Assembly: GCF_042683125.1 (NCBI RefSeq)
Contig: NZ_JBHUIY010000012.1
Location: forward strand, 1-64,000
DNA from: Phaeospirillum tilakii
GTDB lineage: Bacteria > Pseudomonadota > Alphaproteobacteria > Rhodospirillales > Magnetospirillaceae
Reading direction: 5' to 3'
DNA length: 64,000 nucleotides
Under the pieces are notes generated by a model. It had not been told where the DNA came from and ran no database searches. It worked only from the letters and a program-made list of their open reading frames with translations. The number at the start of each line of letters is the position of its first letter. Positions within the stretch are counted from its first letter, which is position 1. Shown here one piece after another: positions 55,130-64,000 of this stretch. The translations under genes were made by a program, and so were the position numbers.

Positions 55130-55969
55130 TCAGCCGAACGGCACCACCTTGTTGTCGGCATCGTGGCCGATGTCGGCGCGGCCGAGATAGGGGATCCCGG
55201 CGCGGGCGCACCAGAAGCGGGCGATTTCCTCCTCCTCCAGCCCGAACGCCGGATCGTTGGGTGGAATCGCGCTGCACCGGCCGAGGCGGATCCCGGCCAC
55301 CCCGCGCAGCGCCGGGGAAGACACCAGCTGACCGAGGCAGCGGTCGATGCGGTAATGCGGCTCCGACACCTCCTCCAGCAGCAGGAGATGGCCGGCGAGG
55401 TCGGGCAGGGCCGGGGTGCCGATCAGATGGGCCAGGATGGTCAGATTGAACGCCGCCGCCTGCTGCCCGGGGACCAGCCCCGGTTCGAGGATGCCGGGGC
55501 CGCGCGCGCCGCACAGGAAGGCGAGGCCGCGCCGCACCGCCGCTTCGCCGCCGGGGCGGCCGAGGTCGGCCGGCATCGGTCCGTGCGCCACCCGGCCGAT
55601 CCCGGCGCGGTAGAGCGCGGCGAGCAGGGCGCCGCCGTCGCTGTAGCCGAGATAGGTCTTGGCCCGCGCCGCCGCGCCGAGGGCGGGCAACACCGTCTCG
55701 ACCAGCCGGAACGAACCGTAGCCGCCCCTTCCGAACCACACCGCGTCGAAGCCGGGATCGTTGGCGACCTCGACGAAGGCCCGCGCCCGGGTTGCGTCGG
55801 GGCCGGCGAAATGGCCGCAGGATTCGAAGCATTGGGGATGGAACCACAGCGTCGGCCGCCCGGCGGCGGGCAAACGGTCGAGCAGCGCCGCGAGCCGGTC
55901 GGGCAGGGCGGGATCGACCCGGTTGCTCGGCGCCACCACCGCGATGCGCGGTCCCCGTTCCGTCGCCAC
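55130..55969 (-). CDS. LD-carboxypeptidase (S66 family, LdcA-like)
   Basis: A 279-residue serine carboxypeptidase that removes the terminal D-alanine from murein tetrapeptides during cell-wall recycling. The nucleophile is in KTYLGYSDGGALLAALY (S110); the catalytic Glu lies in HLLLLEEVSEPHYRIDR, and the His is in DIGHDADNKVVPFG at the C-terminus. The N-terminal IAVVAPSNRVDP is typical of the family. No signal peptide is visible, consistent with a cytoplasmic recycling enzyme. It is divergent from the Mur ligase gene, only 55 bp away. Confidence 0.92.
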   Translation of the reverse strand: MATERGPRIAVVAPSNRVDPALPDRLAALLDRLPAAGRPTLWFHPQCFESCGHFAGPDATRARAFVEVANDPGFDAVWFGRGGYGSFRLVETVLPALGAAARAKTYLGYSDGGALLAALYRAGIGRVAHGPMPADLGRPGGEAAVRRGLAFLCGARGPGILEPGLVPGQQAAAFNLTILAHLIGTPALPDLAGHLLLLEEVSEPHYRIDRCLGQLVSSPALRGVAGIRLGRCSAIPPNDPAFGLEEEEIARFWCARAGIPYLGRADIGHDADNKVVPFG

Positions 55970-56015
55970 GTTGCGTCTCCTCGTCCGGTTGCCAAGCGCG
56001 CGGGCCGGAGTGTAG

Positions 56016-57440
<1,425 letters not shown>

Positions 57441-57460
57441 CAAGCGCCCCCCCCTTGGGG

Positions 57461-57506
57461 AGGTCCAGGAACCTCAGGTTCCTGGCGGGTGCGGGCAGAG
57501 CCCGCG
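57461..57506. repeat. Variant half copy of palindromic family A
   Basis: CCAGGAACCTCAGGTTCCTGG followed by CGGGTGCGGGCAGAGCCCGC. The layout matches the end of family A (stem, CGGGTG, then GCGGGCNNNGCCCGC), but the stem sequence differs on both sides so pairing is preserved. It lies between the convergent Mur ligase and RHH genes. Confidence 0.7.
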
Positions 57507-57509
57507 TCT

Positions 57510-57704
57510 TCAATCCATGAAATAATCCTCCTCGCGCACCCAGTGATCGCCGCCGGCAAGGCGGGAGCGGGCGGTGGCGGCCTGCTCGCAATCCTCGACA
57601 TAGGCGAGCAGGGCGGCGCGGGCGCAATCCTCGGCGCGGCGGCCGAGCCCCCGGGCGATGGCGGCGAGGCGGAACGCGAGGTCGGGATCGAGTTCGAGTC
57701 GCAT
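57510..57704 (-). CDS. Orphan RHH (CopG/RelB-like) antitoxin-type protein
   Basis: A 64-residue protein with a ribbon-helix-helix pattern: MRLELDPDLAFRLAAIARGL is the strand and first helix, and DCARAALLAYVEDCEQAA is the second. The tail (DHWVREEDYFMD) resembles the toxin-binding tails of antitoxins of RelE/ParE modules. GGAGG lies 8 bases before the ATG. A toxin gene would normally follow downstream, but here only repeat DNA and the convergent Mur ligase lie there, so the gene is probably an orphan or a remnant. It is divergent from prfC. Confidence 0.8.
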   Translation of the reverse strand: MRLELDPDLAFRLAAIARGLGRRAEDCARAALLAYVEDCEQAATARSRLAGGDHWVREEDYFMD

Positions 57705-57764
57705 GGCGGGCCTCCGTGCTATTTGGCTTGATTCTCGCATCCAATCCGACGAAAACCCAGCCCC

Positions 57765-59351
57765 ATGAGCACGCTCTCGGACCAGATCGCGCTGCGGCGC
57801 ACCTTCGCCATCATTTCCCACCCGGACGCCGGCAAGACGACGCTGACCGAGAAGCTGCTGCTGTTCGGCGGAGCGATCCAGATGGCCGGGGCGGTGCGCG
57901 CGCGCGGCGAGCAGCGGCGGACCCGGTCCGACTGGATGTCGATCGAGAAGGAGCGCGGCATCTCGGTGTCGGCCTCGGTGATGACGTTCGAGCATGAGGG
58001 GCTGACCTTCAACCTGCTCGACACGCCCGGCCACGAGGACTTTTCCGAGGACACCTACCGCACCCTGACCGCGGTCGATTCGGCGGTGATGGTGCTCGAC
58101 GCCGCCAAGGGCATCGAGACCCAGACGCTGAAGCTGTTCGAGGTCTGCCGCCTGCGCGACATGCCGATCGTCACCTTCATCAACAAAGTCGATCGCGAGG
58201 GGCGCGATCCGTTCGATCTGCTCGACGAGGTCGAAAAGACCCTGGCGCTCGACGTCGCGCCGCTGACCTGGCCGATCGGGATGGGGCGCGACCTCAAGGG
58301 GGTCTACGACCTGACGCGCGACCGGGTGATCCTGTTCGATCCCGGCCGGGGCGACCACATCGCCGAGATCGGGCTCGACGCCAGCCTCGATTCGCCCGCG
58401 CTCGACGAGGCGGTCGGCGCGGCGGCGGCGGCCAAGCTGCGCGAGGAGGTCGAGCTGGTCCGGGCCGGCTTCCCCGAATTCGACGTCGAGGCGTTCCGCG
58501 CCGGCCATCTCACCCCGGTGTTCTTCGGCAGCGCGCTCAAGACCTTCGGCGTCGCCGAGCTGCTGCGCGGGGTCGGCCGGCTGGCCCCGCCGCCGCTGGC
58601 GCGCGCCACCCATGCCCGCCGGGTCGAGCCCGAGGAAGGCAAGGTCACCGGCTTCGTGTTCAAGGTCCAGGCCAACATGGACCCCAACCACCGCGACCGC
58701 ATCGCCTTCTTCCGCATCTGCTCGGGGCGGTTCCAGCGCGGGATGAAGCTGCGCCATGTCCGCACCGGCAAGGTGATGGCGCTGGTCAATCCGGTGTTCT
58801 TCCTCGCCCGCGACCGGGAACTGGCCGAGGAAGCCTTCCCCGGCGACATCATGGGCATTCCCAACCACGGCCAGCTCCGCATCGGCGACACCCTGTCCGA
58901 GGCGGAGGATCTGCGCTTCCTCGGCATCCCGACCTTCGCCCCCGAGGTGCTGCGCCGGGTCCGGCTCGACGACCCGATGAAGGCCAAGCAGCTCAAGAAG
59001 GCGCTGGAGGACCTCGCCGAGGAGGGGGTCAGCCAGGTGTTCAAGCCGATCGACGGCTCGACCTGGATCGTCGGCGTGGTCGGTCCGCTCCAGTTCGACG
59101 TGCTGACCACCCGGATCGAGAGCGAATATTCGATCAAGGCCGGGTTCGAGGAGGCGCCGTTCGTCACCGCCCGCTGGGTCGCCGCCGACGACGAGGCGGA
59201 GATCAAGCGGTTCGGCGACGCCAACAAGTCGAACATGGCCGAGGACCGCGACGGCGGGCTGGTCTATCTCGCCCGCAATTCCTGGCAGCTCAACCGCGCC
59301 CAGCAGGACTTCCCCAAGGTCCGCTTCACCGCGACGCGCGAACAATCGTAA
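57765..59351 (+). CDS. prfC: Peptide chain release factor 3
   Basis: A 528-residue translational GTPase that recycles RF1/RF2 after termination. The G-domain motifs are SHPDAGKTTLTEKLLLFG, the switch I-proximal DWMSIEKERGISVSASVMTF, DTPGHEDFSEDTYRTLTAVD and NKVDREGRDPFDL. Later parts (MDPNHRDRIAFFRICSGRF, FKPIDGSTWIVGVVGPLQFD) are RF3 domains II and III. The length is that of intact RF3 and separates it from EF-G. Start is the ATG at 57765 in a short AT-containing leader. Confidence 0.97.
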   Translation: MSTLSDQIALRRTFAIISHPDAGKTTLTEKLLLFGGAIQMAGAVRARGEQRRTRSDWMSIEKERGISVSASVMTFEHEGLTFNLLDTPGHEDFSEDTYRTLTAVDSAVMVLDAAKGIETQTLKLFEVCRLRDMPIVTFINKVDREGRDPFDLLDEVEKTLALDVAPLTWPIGMGRDLKGVYDLTRDRVILFDPGRGDHIAEIGLDASLDSPALDEAVGAAAAAKLREEVELVRAGFPEFDVEAFRAGHLTPVFFGSALKTFGVAELLRGVGRLAPPPLARATHARRVEPEEGKVTGFVFKVQANMDPNHRDRIAFFRICSGRFQRGMKLRHVRTGKVMALVNPVFFLARDRELAEEAFPGDIMGIPNHGQLRIGDTLSEAEDLRFLGIPTFAPEVLRRVRLDDPMKAKQLKKALEDLAEEGVSQVFKPIDGSTWIVGVVGPLQFDVLTTRIESEYSIKAGFEEAPFVTARWVAADDEAEIKRFGDANKSNMAEDRDGGLVYLARNSWQLNRAQQDFPKVRFTATREQS

Positions 59352-59450
59352 CGGGAAGGCGGCGGCCGTCACCGGGGTGACACTGGACAAATCGGCTGCC
59401 GCCCCCAGATTATTCGACGTTTGTCACAACACTCGCGGAAGGTCACGACC

Positions 59451-60155
59451 ATGACCCCCCAGGAACGGTCCCTGATTCAGAGCGTGTTCGACCGGCTGGC
59501 CCGCCTCGCCGGCGCGCCGAAGGATCCCGAGGCCGATGCGCTGATCCAGGCCTCGATGCGCCAGAACCCCGATGCCGGCTACCAGCTGGTCGAGGCGGTG
59601 GTGGTGCAGGAACAGGCGCTCAACGACGCCCAGGCCCGCATCGCCGACCTCGAACGCCAGATCGCGGCGCTCCAGGCCGCCCGTCAGCCGCAGGCCCCGG
59701 CCCCCTCGGGCGGGCTGTTCTCCGGCCTCAATCCGTTCGGCCGTTCGCGCGTGCCGCAGAGCCCGCCGCCGGCCTATCCCCAGCAGCAGGCCTATCCCCA
59801 GCAGCCGGGCTATCCGCCCCAGCCGGGCTACCCGGCCCAGCCGGGCTACGGCCAGCCGAGCCCGTGGGGCGCGCCCTCGGCCGGGGGCAGCTTCCTGCGT
59901 ACCGCCGCCGGCACCGCCGTCGGCGTGGCGGGCGGCGTGCTGCTGGCCGAAGGGATCTCCAACATGTTCGGCGGCCATGCCGCCAACGCCGCCAACGTCG
60001 CCTCGGCGGCGGGGGCCGAACATCTCGGCGCCCCGGTGTCCTACGACACCCAGGTCGCCGATCAGGGCGGTTATGACCCGTCGGGCGATTTCGGCGTCGA
60101 TGCCGGCGGCGACGTCGGTTATGATGACGGCGGTTTCGACGACAGCTCGTTCTGA
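59451..60155 (+). CDS. DUF2076 domain protein
   Basis: A 234-residue protein of the DUF2076 family. The N-terminal region (MTPQERSLIQSVFDRLARLA) is a helical part, followed by a coiled coil (QARIADLERQIAALQAAR), a Pro/Gln/Tyr-rich linker with several GYPPQPGYPAQPGYGQP-like repeats, a glycine-rich membrane-affine helix (AAGTAVGVAGGVLLAEGISN) and an acidic Gly/Asp tail. No enzymatic function is known; periplasmic or membrane-associated ligand channel roles have been suggested for the family. The ATG at 59451 follows GGAAGG. Confidence 0.88.
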   Translation: MTPQERSLIQSVFDRLARLAGAPKDPEADALIQASMRQNPDAGYQLVEAVVVQEQALNDAQARIADLERQIAALQAARQPQAPAPSGGLFSGLNPFGRSRVPQSPPPAYPQQQAYPQQPGYPPQPGYPAQPGYGQPSPWGAPSAGGSFLRTAAGTAVGVAGGVLLAEGISNMFGGHAANAANVASAAGAEHLGAPVSYDTQVADQGGYDPSGDFGVDAGGDVGYDDGGFDDSSF

Positions 60156-60180
60156 GCCCGGCCCCGGCGGGCGGGGATGT

Positions 60181-60209
60181 GCCGGCCACCCCTTAGGGTT
60201 GGCCGGCCG
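60181..60209 (+). terminator. Hairpin after the DUF2076 gene
   Basis: GCCGGCCACCCC-TTA-GGGTTGGCCGGC forms a stem with one G-T pair, 25 bases past the stop and before the ATP synthase promoter. It lacks a T-run. Confidence 0.45.
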
Positions 60210-60302
60210 TTGCCACCCCACCCGCCGCATGGCGGTCCGGTCACCGAAACGAAACCTTTTTCTCCTTTGAAAACAGCACGTTAGTCGGCGCGGTTTCCGC
60301 CC

Positions 60303-60331
60303 TTGACACGGGTGGGCCTACCCCTTATGGT
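60303..60331 (+). promoter_or_regulatory. Promoter of the F0 ATP synthase operon
   Basis: TTGACA at 60303-60308, a 17-base spacer, and TATGGT at 60326-60331: close to the sigma70 consensus with ideal spacing. The start would lie about 45 bases before atpI. Confidence 0.75.
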
Positions 60332-60384
60332 GCCCGCGCTTTTGGCACCGTCGGGCCAGTGGGGGCTTTTCGAGGGCGCGCGAC

Positions 60385-60738
60385 ATGGCTGATCCCGATT
60401 CCACCCCGCCGCTGGACGATTTCGAAGCCCGTCTGCAACAGGCGCGTCAGCGCGAGGACAAGGCATCGGGTCGGGAGGCGGAGCGCAAGGGTGGCCCCAC
60501 CAGCATGGGGCTGGGCTTTCGCATCGGCATCGAACTGATCGCCGGTCTGGTGTTGGGGGCGGGGCTTGGCTGGGTGTTGGACGCCTGGCTGGGGACGTCC
60601 CCCTGGTTGCTGGTGCCGTGCCTCTTTCTCGGAGGGGCGGCCGGTGTCATGAATGTGCTCCGCGTCATGCGCGGCCTGGATCAGACGGTCGGTTACGGCC
60701 AGGCGCAGCGGCGCGCCGGACAGGCGCAGGACCATTGA
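60385..60738 (+). CDS. atpI: ATP synthase accessory protein AtpI
   Basis: A 117-residue membrane protein that opens F0 operons and assists assembly of the c-ring and Mg2+ homeostasis. The N-terminal half is charged (DDFEARLQQARQREDKASGR); the C-terminal half has two helices, GLGFRIGIELIAGLVLGAGLGWVL-type and PWLLVPCLFLGGAAGVMNVL. The position immediately before atpB and the twin-helix form are diagnostic. GAGGG precedes the ATG. Confidence 0.9.
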   Translation: MADPDSTPPLDDFEARLQQARQREDKASGREAERKGGPTSMGLGFRIGIELIAGLVLGAGLGWVLDAWLGTSPWLLVPCLFLGGAAGVMNVLRVMRGLDQTVGYGQAQRRAGQAQDH

Positions 60739-60750
60739 AAGAGGCGTGCT

Positions 60751-61494
60751 GTGAGTAATCCCATCGAACAGTTCCAGATCCTGCCGTTGATCCCGCTCAA
60801 GGTTGCCGGGGTGGACATCTCGTTCACCAATTCCTCGGCGATGATGGTGCTGGCGGTCGCGCTGTCCACCCTGTTCCTGACCCTGTCGGTCCGTTCGCGG
60901 GCGCTGGTGCCGGGCCGCTGGCAGTCGCTGGCGGAAATCTTCTACGAATTCATCGCCGGCATGTTGCGCAGCAACGTCGGCAGCGAGGGGCGGCGCTACT
61001 TCCCCTTCATCTTCACCCTGTTCATGTTCGTGCTGTTCGGCAACGTGCTCGGCCTGATGCCGATCCCGGCGATCGGCTTCACCTACACCAGCCACATCAT
61101 CGTCACCTTCGCCCTGGCGGCGGTGGTGTTCGTCGGCGTGACGGTGATCGGGTTCTGGCGCCACGGGTTCCACTTCCTGCGGATGTTCTTCCCCGAGGGG
61201 GCGCCGCTGGCGACCGCCGTGGTGTTGGTGCCGATCGAGGTGATCTCGTACCTGTCGCGGCCGATCAGCCTGTCGGTCCGACTGTTCGCCAACATGACCG
61301 CCGGGCACATCATCCTGAAGATTCTGGGCGGGTTCGTCGTCACCCTCGGGTCGATGTACGTGCTGCCGGGGGTCTTCCCCTTCGCCTTCCTGTCGGCGGT
61401 GACGGTGCTGGAAATCGGTATCGCCCTGTTGCAGGCCTATGTCTTCACCGTGCTGACCTGCATTTATCTGCACGACGCCATCCACATGCATTGA
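60751..61494 (+). CDS. atpB: ATP synthase F0 subunit a
   Basis: A 247-residue integral-membrane subunit that forms the proton half-channels next to the c-ring. The essential arginine is in RPISLSVRLFANMTAGHIIL near residue 175, and other conserved parts are FEFIAG-like (EIFYEFIAGMLRSNVGSEGR), FPFIFTLFMFVLFGNVLGLM and YVFTVLTCIYLHDAIHMH at the C-terminus. Start is GTG with AAAGAGG upstream, 12 bp after atpI. Confidence 0.97.
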   Translation: MSNPIEQFQILPLIPLKVAGVDISFTNSSAMMVLAVALSTLFLTLSVRSRALVPGRWQSLAEIFYEFIAGMLRSNVGSEGRRYFPFIFTLFMFVLFGNVLGLMPIPAIGFTYTSHIIVTFALAAVVFVGVTVIGFWRHGFHFLRMFFPEGAPLATAVVLVPIEVISYLSRPISLSVRLFANMTAGHIILKILGGFVVTLGSMYVLPGVFPFAFLSAVTVLEIGIALLQAYVFTVLTCIYLHDAIHMH

Positions 61495-61549
61495 GCCGGC
61501 GGCAGGGTCCCTTGGCTTGATTTTCTGTCCCTGAAGGAGCTTGAGGAAC

Positions 61550-61774
61550 ATGGATTACGAATCTGCGAAAGTCATCGGTGCCGGTCTGGCTGCCATCGGC
61601 GTGATTGGCTCGGGCGTCGGCGTCGGCTCGGTGTGGTCGTCGCTGATCGCCACCGTCGGCCGCAACCCGTCGGCCAAGTCGAACGTCGAGCTGTACGCCT
61701 GGATCGGCTTCGCGGTGACCGAGGCGATCGCGCTGTTCGCCCTGGTTATTTCGCTGATGATCCTCTTCAAGTAA
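61550..61774 (+). CDS. atpE: ATP synthase F0 subunit c
   Basis: A 74-residue proteolipid forming the rotor ring. Two helices flank the polar loop VGRNPSAKSN; the proton-carrying acidic residue is E58 in IGFAVTEAIALFALVI. The ATG at 61550 is preferred to 61541 because AAGGAG and GAGG precede it and it gives MDYESAKVIGAG, the usual alphaproteobacterial start. A spacer of about 120 bp before the next gene contains no ORF. Confidence 0.97.
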   Translation: MDYESAKVIGAGLAAIGVIGSGVGVGSVWSSLIATVGRNPSAKSNVELYAWIGFAVTEAIALFALVISLMILFK

Positions 61775-61894
61775 GTCGACGGTTCTCCTCGGAGGACGGG
61801 ACCGGCGCCGCGCGGGACCTCCCGGTCGCGGCCCACCCCGTCTTCGGGGGGAGGATTTTCCTTCGCCGTCCCTCACTGTCCAGGAGCTTCCGGG

Positions 61895-62389
61895 ATGCCT
61901 CAGTTCGACCCGGCCTTGTTCACGCCGCAGCTGTTCTGGCTGCTGCTCACCTTCATCGCGCTGTACGCGCTGATGGCCCTGGTGGCCCTGCCCCGGATCG
62001 CCGCCGTTCTCGACGAACGCCAGCGCAAGATCGACGACAATCTCGAGAAGGCGGCGCAGCTCAAGGCCGAGGCCGACGCCGCCATCGCCGCCTATGAGAA
62101 GGCCCTGGCCGATTCCCGTGCCCAGGCCCAGAAAGTGATTCGCGAAGCCGCCGAACGGCTGGCCCGCGAGGCCGACGAGCGCAACCGCGCCCAGGCCGCC
62201 CGTCTGGCCGATCTGATCAAGACCGGCGAGGCCCGCATCGCCGCCGCCAAGACCGAGGCGCTCGCCAACGTCCGCACCGTGGCGGCCGAGGTCGCCGGCG
62301 CGGTGGTCGAACGCCTGATCGGCAAGCCGGCCCCGGCCGCCCGCCTTGAAGCTTCGGTCGCCGCCGCCTTCCAGGAGCAGGCCCGATGA
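61895..62389 (+). CDS. atpF': ATP synthase F0 subunit b'
   Basis: A 164-residue stator subunit. One N-terminal membrane helix (FWLLLTFIALYALMALVAL) is followed by a long charged coiled coil (RQRKIDDNLEKAAQLKAEAD and similar). The sequence MPQFDPALFTPQLFW is the hallmark of b' in alphaproteobacteria, where b and b' are separate subunits. Its TGA overlaps the ATG of the subunit b gene by 4 bases. Confidence 0.95.
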   Translation: MPQFDPALFTPQLFWLLLTFIALYALMALVALPRIAAVLDERQRKIDDNLEKAAQLKAEADAAIAAYEKALADSRAQAQKVIREAAERLAREADERNRAQAARLADLIKTGEARIAAAKTEALANVRTVAAEVAGAVVERLIGKPAPAARLEASVAAAFQEQAR

Positions 62390-62919
62390 TCTCCTCCGCT
62401 TATGCCGCCACCGAGGCGGCCGCCCATGCCGGCCCGTTCTACACCGAAGCCCATTTCTGGGTGAATGTCGCCTTCCTGCTGGTGATCGGTCTGGCGTGGC
62501 GCCCGGTGGCCCGCGCCATCGCCGCCGCCCTCGACGCCCGCTCCGCCAAGATCAAGGCGCGGATCGACGAGGCGCTGCGCCTGCGCGAGGAGGCCCAGGA
62601 ACTGCTGGCGACCTACCAGCGCAAGCAGCGCGACGCGATGCGCGAGGCCGAGGAAATCATCGCCCACGCCAAGGCCGAGGCCGAGCGCCTGTCCCGTCAG
62701 GCCGCTCAGGATCTCGAACAGCAGATGAAGCGGCGTGAGCAGATGGCGCTCGACCGCATCGCCCAGGCCGAGGCCCAGGCGCTGCGCGAGGTCCAGAACG
62801 CCGCCGTCGATGTCGCGATCGGCGCCGCCACCCGGGTGATCGGCGATACGCTGACCCCGGCCCAGCGCGGCAAGCTGGTCGATGAATCGATCAAGGTCCT
62901 GCCCGGCAAGCTGAACTGA
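62386..62919 (+). CDS. atpF: ATP synthase F0 subunit b
   Basis: A 177-residue stator subunit. A short exported segment ahead of the membrane helix (EAHFWVNVAFLLVIGLAW) is followed by a coiled coil (LDARSAKIKARIDEALRLRE, REAEEIIAHAKAEAERLSRQ). The C-terminal RVIGDTLTPAQRGKLVDESI contacts the F1 delta subunit. It is the last gene of the operon and is followed by a terminator; the F1 genes are not in this window. Confidence 0.95.
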   Translation: MISSAYAATEAAAHAGPFYTEAHFWVNVAFLLVIGLAWRPVARAIAAALDARSAKIKARIDEALRLREEAQELLATYQRKQRDAMREAEEIIAHAKAEAERLSRQAAQDLEQQMKRREQMALDRIAQAEAQALREVQNAAVDVAIGAATRVIGDTLTPAQRGKLVDESIKVLPGKLN

Positions 62920-62946
62920 TTGCCGACGCTGCGATCGAACGATCAA

Positions 62947-62974
62947 CGGCCCGTCCGCCAGGACGGGCCGTTTT
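62947..62974 (+). terminator. Intrinsic terminator of the F0 operon
   Basis: CGGCCCGTCC-GCCA-GGACGGGCCG forms a 10-bp stem followed by TTTTCG. It begins 27 bases after the subunit b stop. Confidence 0.9.
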
Positions 62975-62987
62975 CGTTTGCGGCGGC

Positions 62988-63204
62988 GTTACGCGGGCTC
63001 CCGCCCGCGCGCTTCGCGCGCATACCGTAACGTTACGCGGGCTCCCGCCCGCGCGCTTTGCGCGCATACCGTAACGTTACGCGGGCTCTCGCCCGCGGGC
63101 CCGGCCGGGGCGATGCCCCGGACCCCCTTTGTTTTCATCGATGAAAAAGGGAGGGGGTCGGGGAGCTCTGCTCCCCGAGCGGGGTGGTGGGGCGGCAGCC
63201 CCGC
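62988..63204. repeat. Palindromic repeat family C, copy 2, with 44-bp tandem units
   Basis: Begins with tandem units of 44 bp (62988-63031, 63032-63075 and a partial third unit from 63076), each GTTACGCGGGCTCCCGCCCG then CGCGCTTCGCGCGC and ATACCGTAAC. Then come GGGGCGATGCCCC, ACCCCCTTTGTTTTCATCGA, GGGGAGCTCTGCTCCCC and GGGGCGGCAGCCCC. Reverse-complemented, the modules follow the order of the copy at 27050-27263. No gene is seen here. Confidence 0.8.
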
Positions 63205-63993
63205 CTATTTCCCCCGTTGGGCCAGTGCCTCCTCGCGGCTGGCGAAGCCGAGTTCCAGCAGCAATGGCGGCTCCAGCCCGGCCTCGGCCAGCAACGGCCG
63301 GTCGGCCAGGATTTCCGCCGCCGCTCCCTGGCGCAGGGTCCGGCCCTTGACGAACAGCGCCACCTCGTCGGCCAGCATCCAGGCCAGATCGACGTCGTGG
63401 GTGGTCAGCACCAGGGTGGTGCCGGCGGCGGCCAGTCCGGCCAGCAGCCGGCGCAGGCGGGTGCCGCCGCCCGGATCGAGTCCGGCCAGCGGTTCGTCGA
63501 GCAGCAGCACTTCGGGCCGCATCGCCACCGCTCCGGCGATCGCCACCCGCTTCTTCTGCCCGAACGACAGGTGATGGGGGGGACGATCGGCCAGATCGGG
63601 GATGCCGAGCGCGGCCAACGCCTCGTCCACCCGTTCCGCCGCCGCCGCCGGGGGCAGGCCGAGATTGAGCGGACCGAACGAGACGTCCTCGGCAACGGTG
63701 GCGGCGAACAACTGGTCGTCGGGATCCTGTAACACCAGCCCGACCCGCCGCCGCCACCCCGCCAGCGCGGCGCGGTGATAACCGGCCGGGGCGCCGCCGA
63801 GGCGGACCTCGCCCGCCGCCGGCCGCAGGGTGCCGTTGAGATGCAGCAGCAGGGTGCTCTTGCCGGCGCCGTTGGGACCGAGGATCGCCAGGGTGCGGCC
63901 GCGCGCCACCCGGAGGTCGAGCCCGTCGAGGGCGCGGCCGCCGCCGGGCCAGCCGAACACCAGCCCGCGCGCCTCCAGGGTCAGTTCCACCAT
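63205..63993 (-). CDS. cbiO: Cobalt/nickel-type energy-coupling ABC transporter ATPase CbiO
   Basis: A 262-residue ATPase of the ECF class, which drives uptake of Co2+ or Ni2+ for cobalamin or metalloenzymes. Walker A is ILGPNGAGKSTLLLHLNG, the Q-loop LVLQDPDDQLFAATVAEDVS is typical of CbiO/EcfA, the signature is LSFGQKKRVAIAGAVAM, and Walker B is VLLLDEPLAGLDPGGG. The H-loop is TTHDVDLAW. The C-terminal region is Leu-rich (PLLAEAGLEPPLLLELGF). The transmembrane CbiQ and substrate-specific CbiM partners would be expected upstream, beyond the window. Confidence 0.92.
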   Translation of the reverse strand: MVELTLEARGLVFGWPGGGRALDGLDLRVARGRTLAILGPNGAGKSTLLLHLNGTLRPAAGEVRLGGAPAGYHRAALAGWRRRVGLVLQDPDDQLFAATVAEDVSFGPLNLGLPPAAAAERVDEALAALGIPDLADRPPHHLSFGQKKRVAIAGAVAMRPEVLLLDEPLAGLDPGGGTRLRRLLAGLAAAGTTLVLTTHDVDLAWMLADEVALFVKGRTLRQGAAAEILADRPLLAEAGLEPPLLLELGFASREEALAQRGK

Positions 63994-64000
63994 AGCCCGA

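Noticed and set aside
62988..63090. Tandem 44-bp units resembling a short repeat array
   Set aside because: The units are directly adjacent with no spacers and no cas genes, so this is not a CRISPR array; it is part of repeat family C.

Overview
The window is a 64 kb chromosomal segment of a very GC-rich Gram-negative bacterium, most likely an alphaproteobacterium of the Rhodospirillales (Rhodospirillum/Magnetospirillum-like). Points in favour are a SAM-II riboswitch ahead of metZ, the separate atpI-B-E-b'-b F0 operon with both b-type subunits, adjacent dprA and topA, an alphaproteobacterial-type AddB, a PF13467-type ribbon-helix-helix protein and many GC-rich palindromic intergenic repeats. 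No rRNA, tRNA, CRISPR array, intact insertion sequence or prophage was seen.

Layout. 1-4.3 kb (minus): 5' part of smc, a DsbA-like thiol oxidoreductase, folE, apaG, then metZ behind a SAM-II riboswitch. 4.5-9.7 kb (plus): a PAS-GGDEF-EAL c-di-GMP protein and glnD. 10.0-12.5 kb: an autotransporter adhesin. 12.5-19.5 kb (minus): a Wadjet/MksBEF-like SMC set, jetA-jetB-jetC, with no jetD at the locus and with a DJ-1/PfpI gene, a small RHH gene and palindromic repeats between jetA and jetBC. 19.8-23.1 kb: a large transglutaminase-like/DUF2126 protein. 23.3-27.0 kb: small envelope proteins, a TraT-like lipoprotein and a trypsin-like protease in a translationally coupled pair. 27.3-32.8 kb: SpoIIE-type phosphatase, recX, an ABC-2 permease, an SGNH-like protein lacking its serine, and argG.

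32.9-34.9 kb is a compositionally foreign island: two minus-strand membrane-protein genes of unknown function in AT-rich DNA between argG and clpB. 34.9-42 kb: clpB with a probable heat-shock promoter, a TetR regulator, mlaC/mlaA (outer-membrane lipid asymmetry), a hemerythrin and ccmAB (haem export for cytochrome c). 42-50 kb: a SYLF-domain protein, addB, topA and dprA. 50-54.3 kb: a glycan/methyl-transfer cluster (TPR-GT9-like, methyltransferase, GT2-FkbM fusion). 54.4-60.2 kb: HNH endonuclease, an LD-carboxypeptidase next to a Mur ligase (probable murein recycling), an orphan RHH antitoxin-like gene, prfC and a DUF2076 protein. 60.3-63 kb: the F0 ATP synthase operon with a clear sigma70 promoter and a terminator. 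The window ends inside a cobalt/nickel-type ABC locus (cbiO).

At least three families of intergenic palindromic repeats recur. One, about 165 bp with roughly 45 bp inverted ends, looks like a MITE; the others are clusters of short hairpins. Functions are assigned from motifs and neighbours read by eye. The least understood parts are the jetD-less SMC locus, the AT-rich island and the repeat families.
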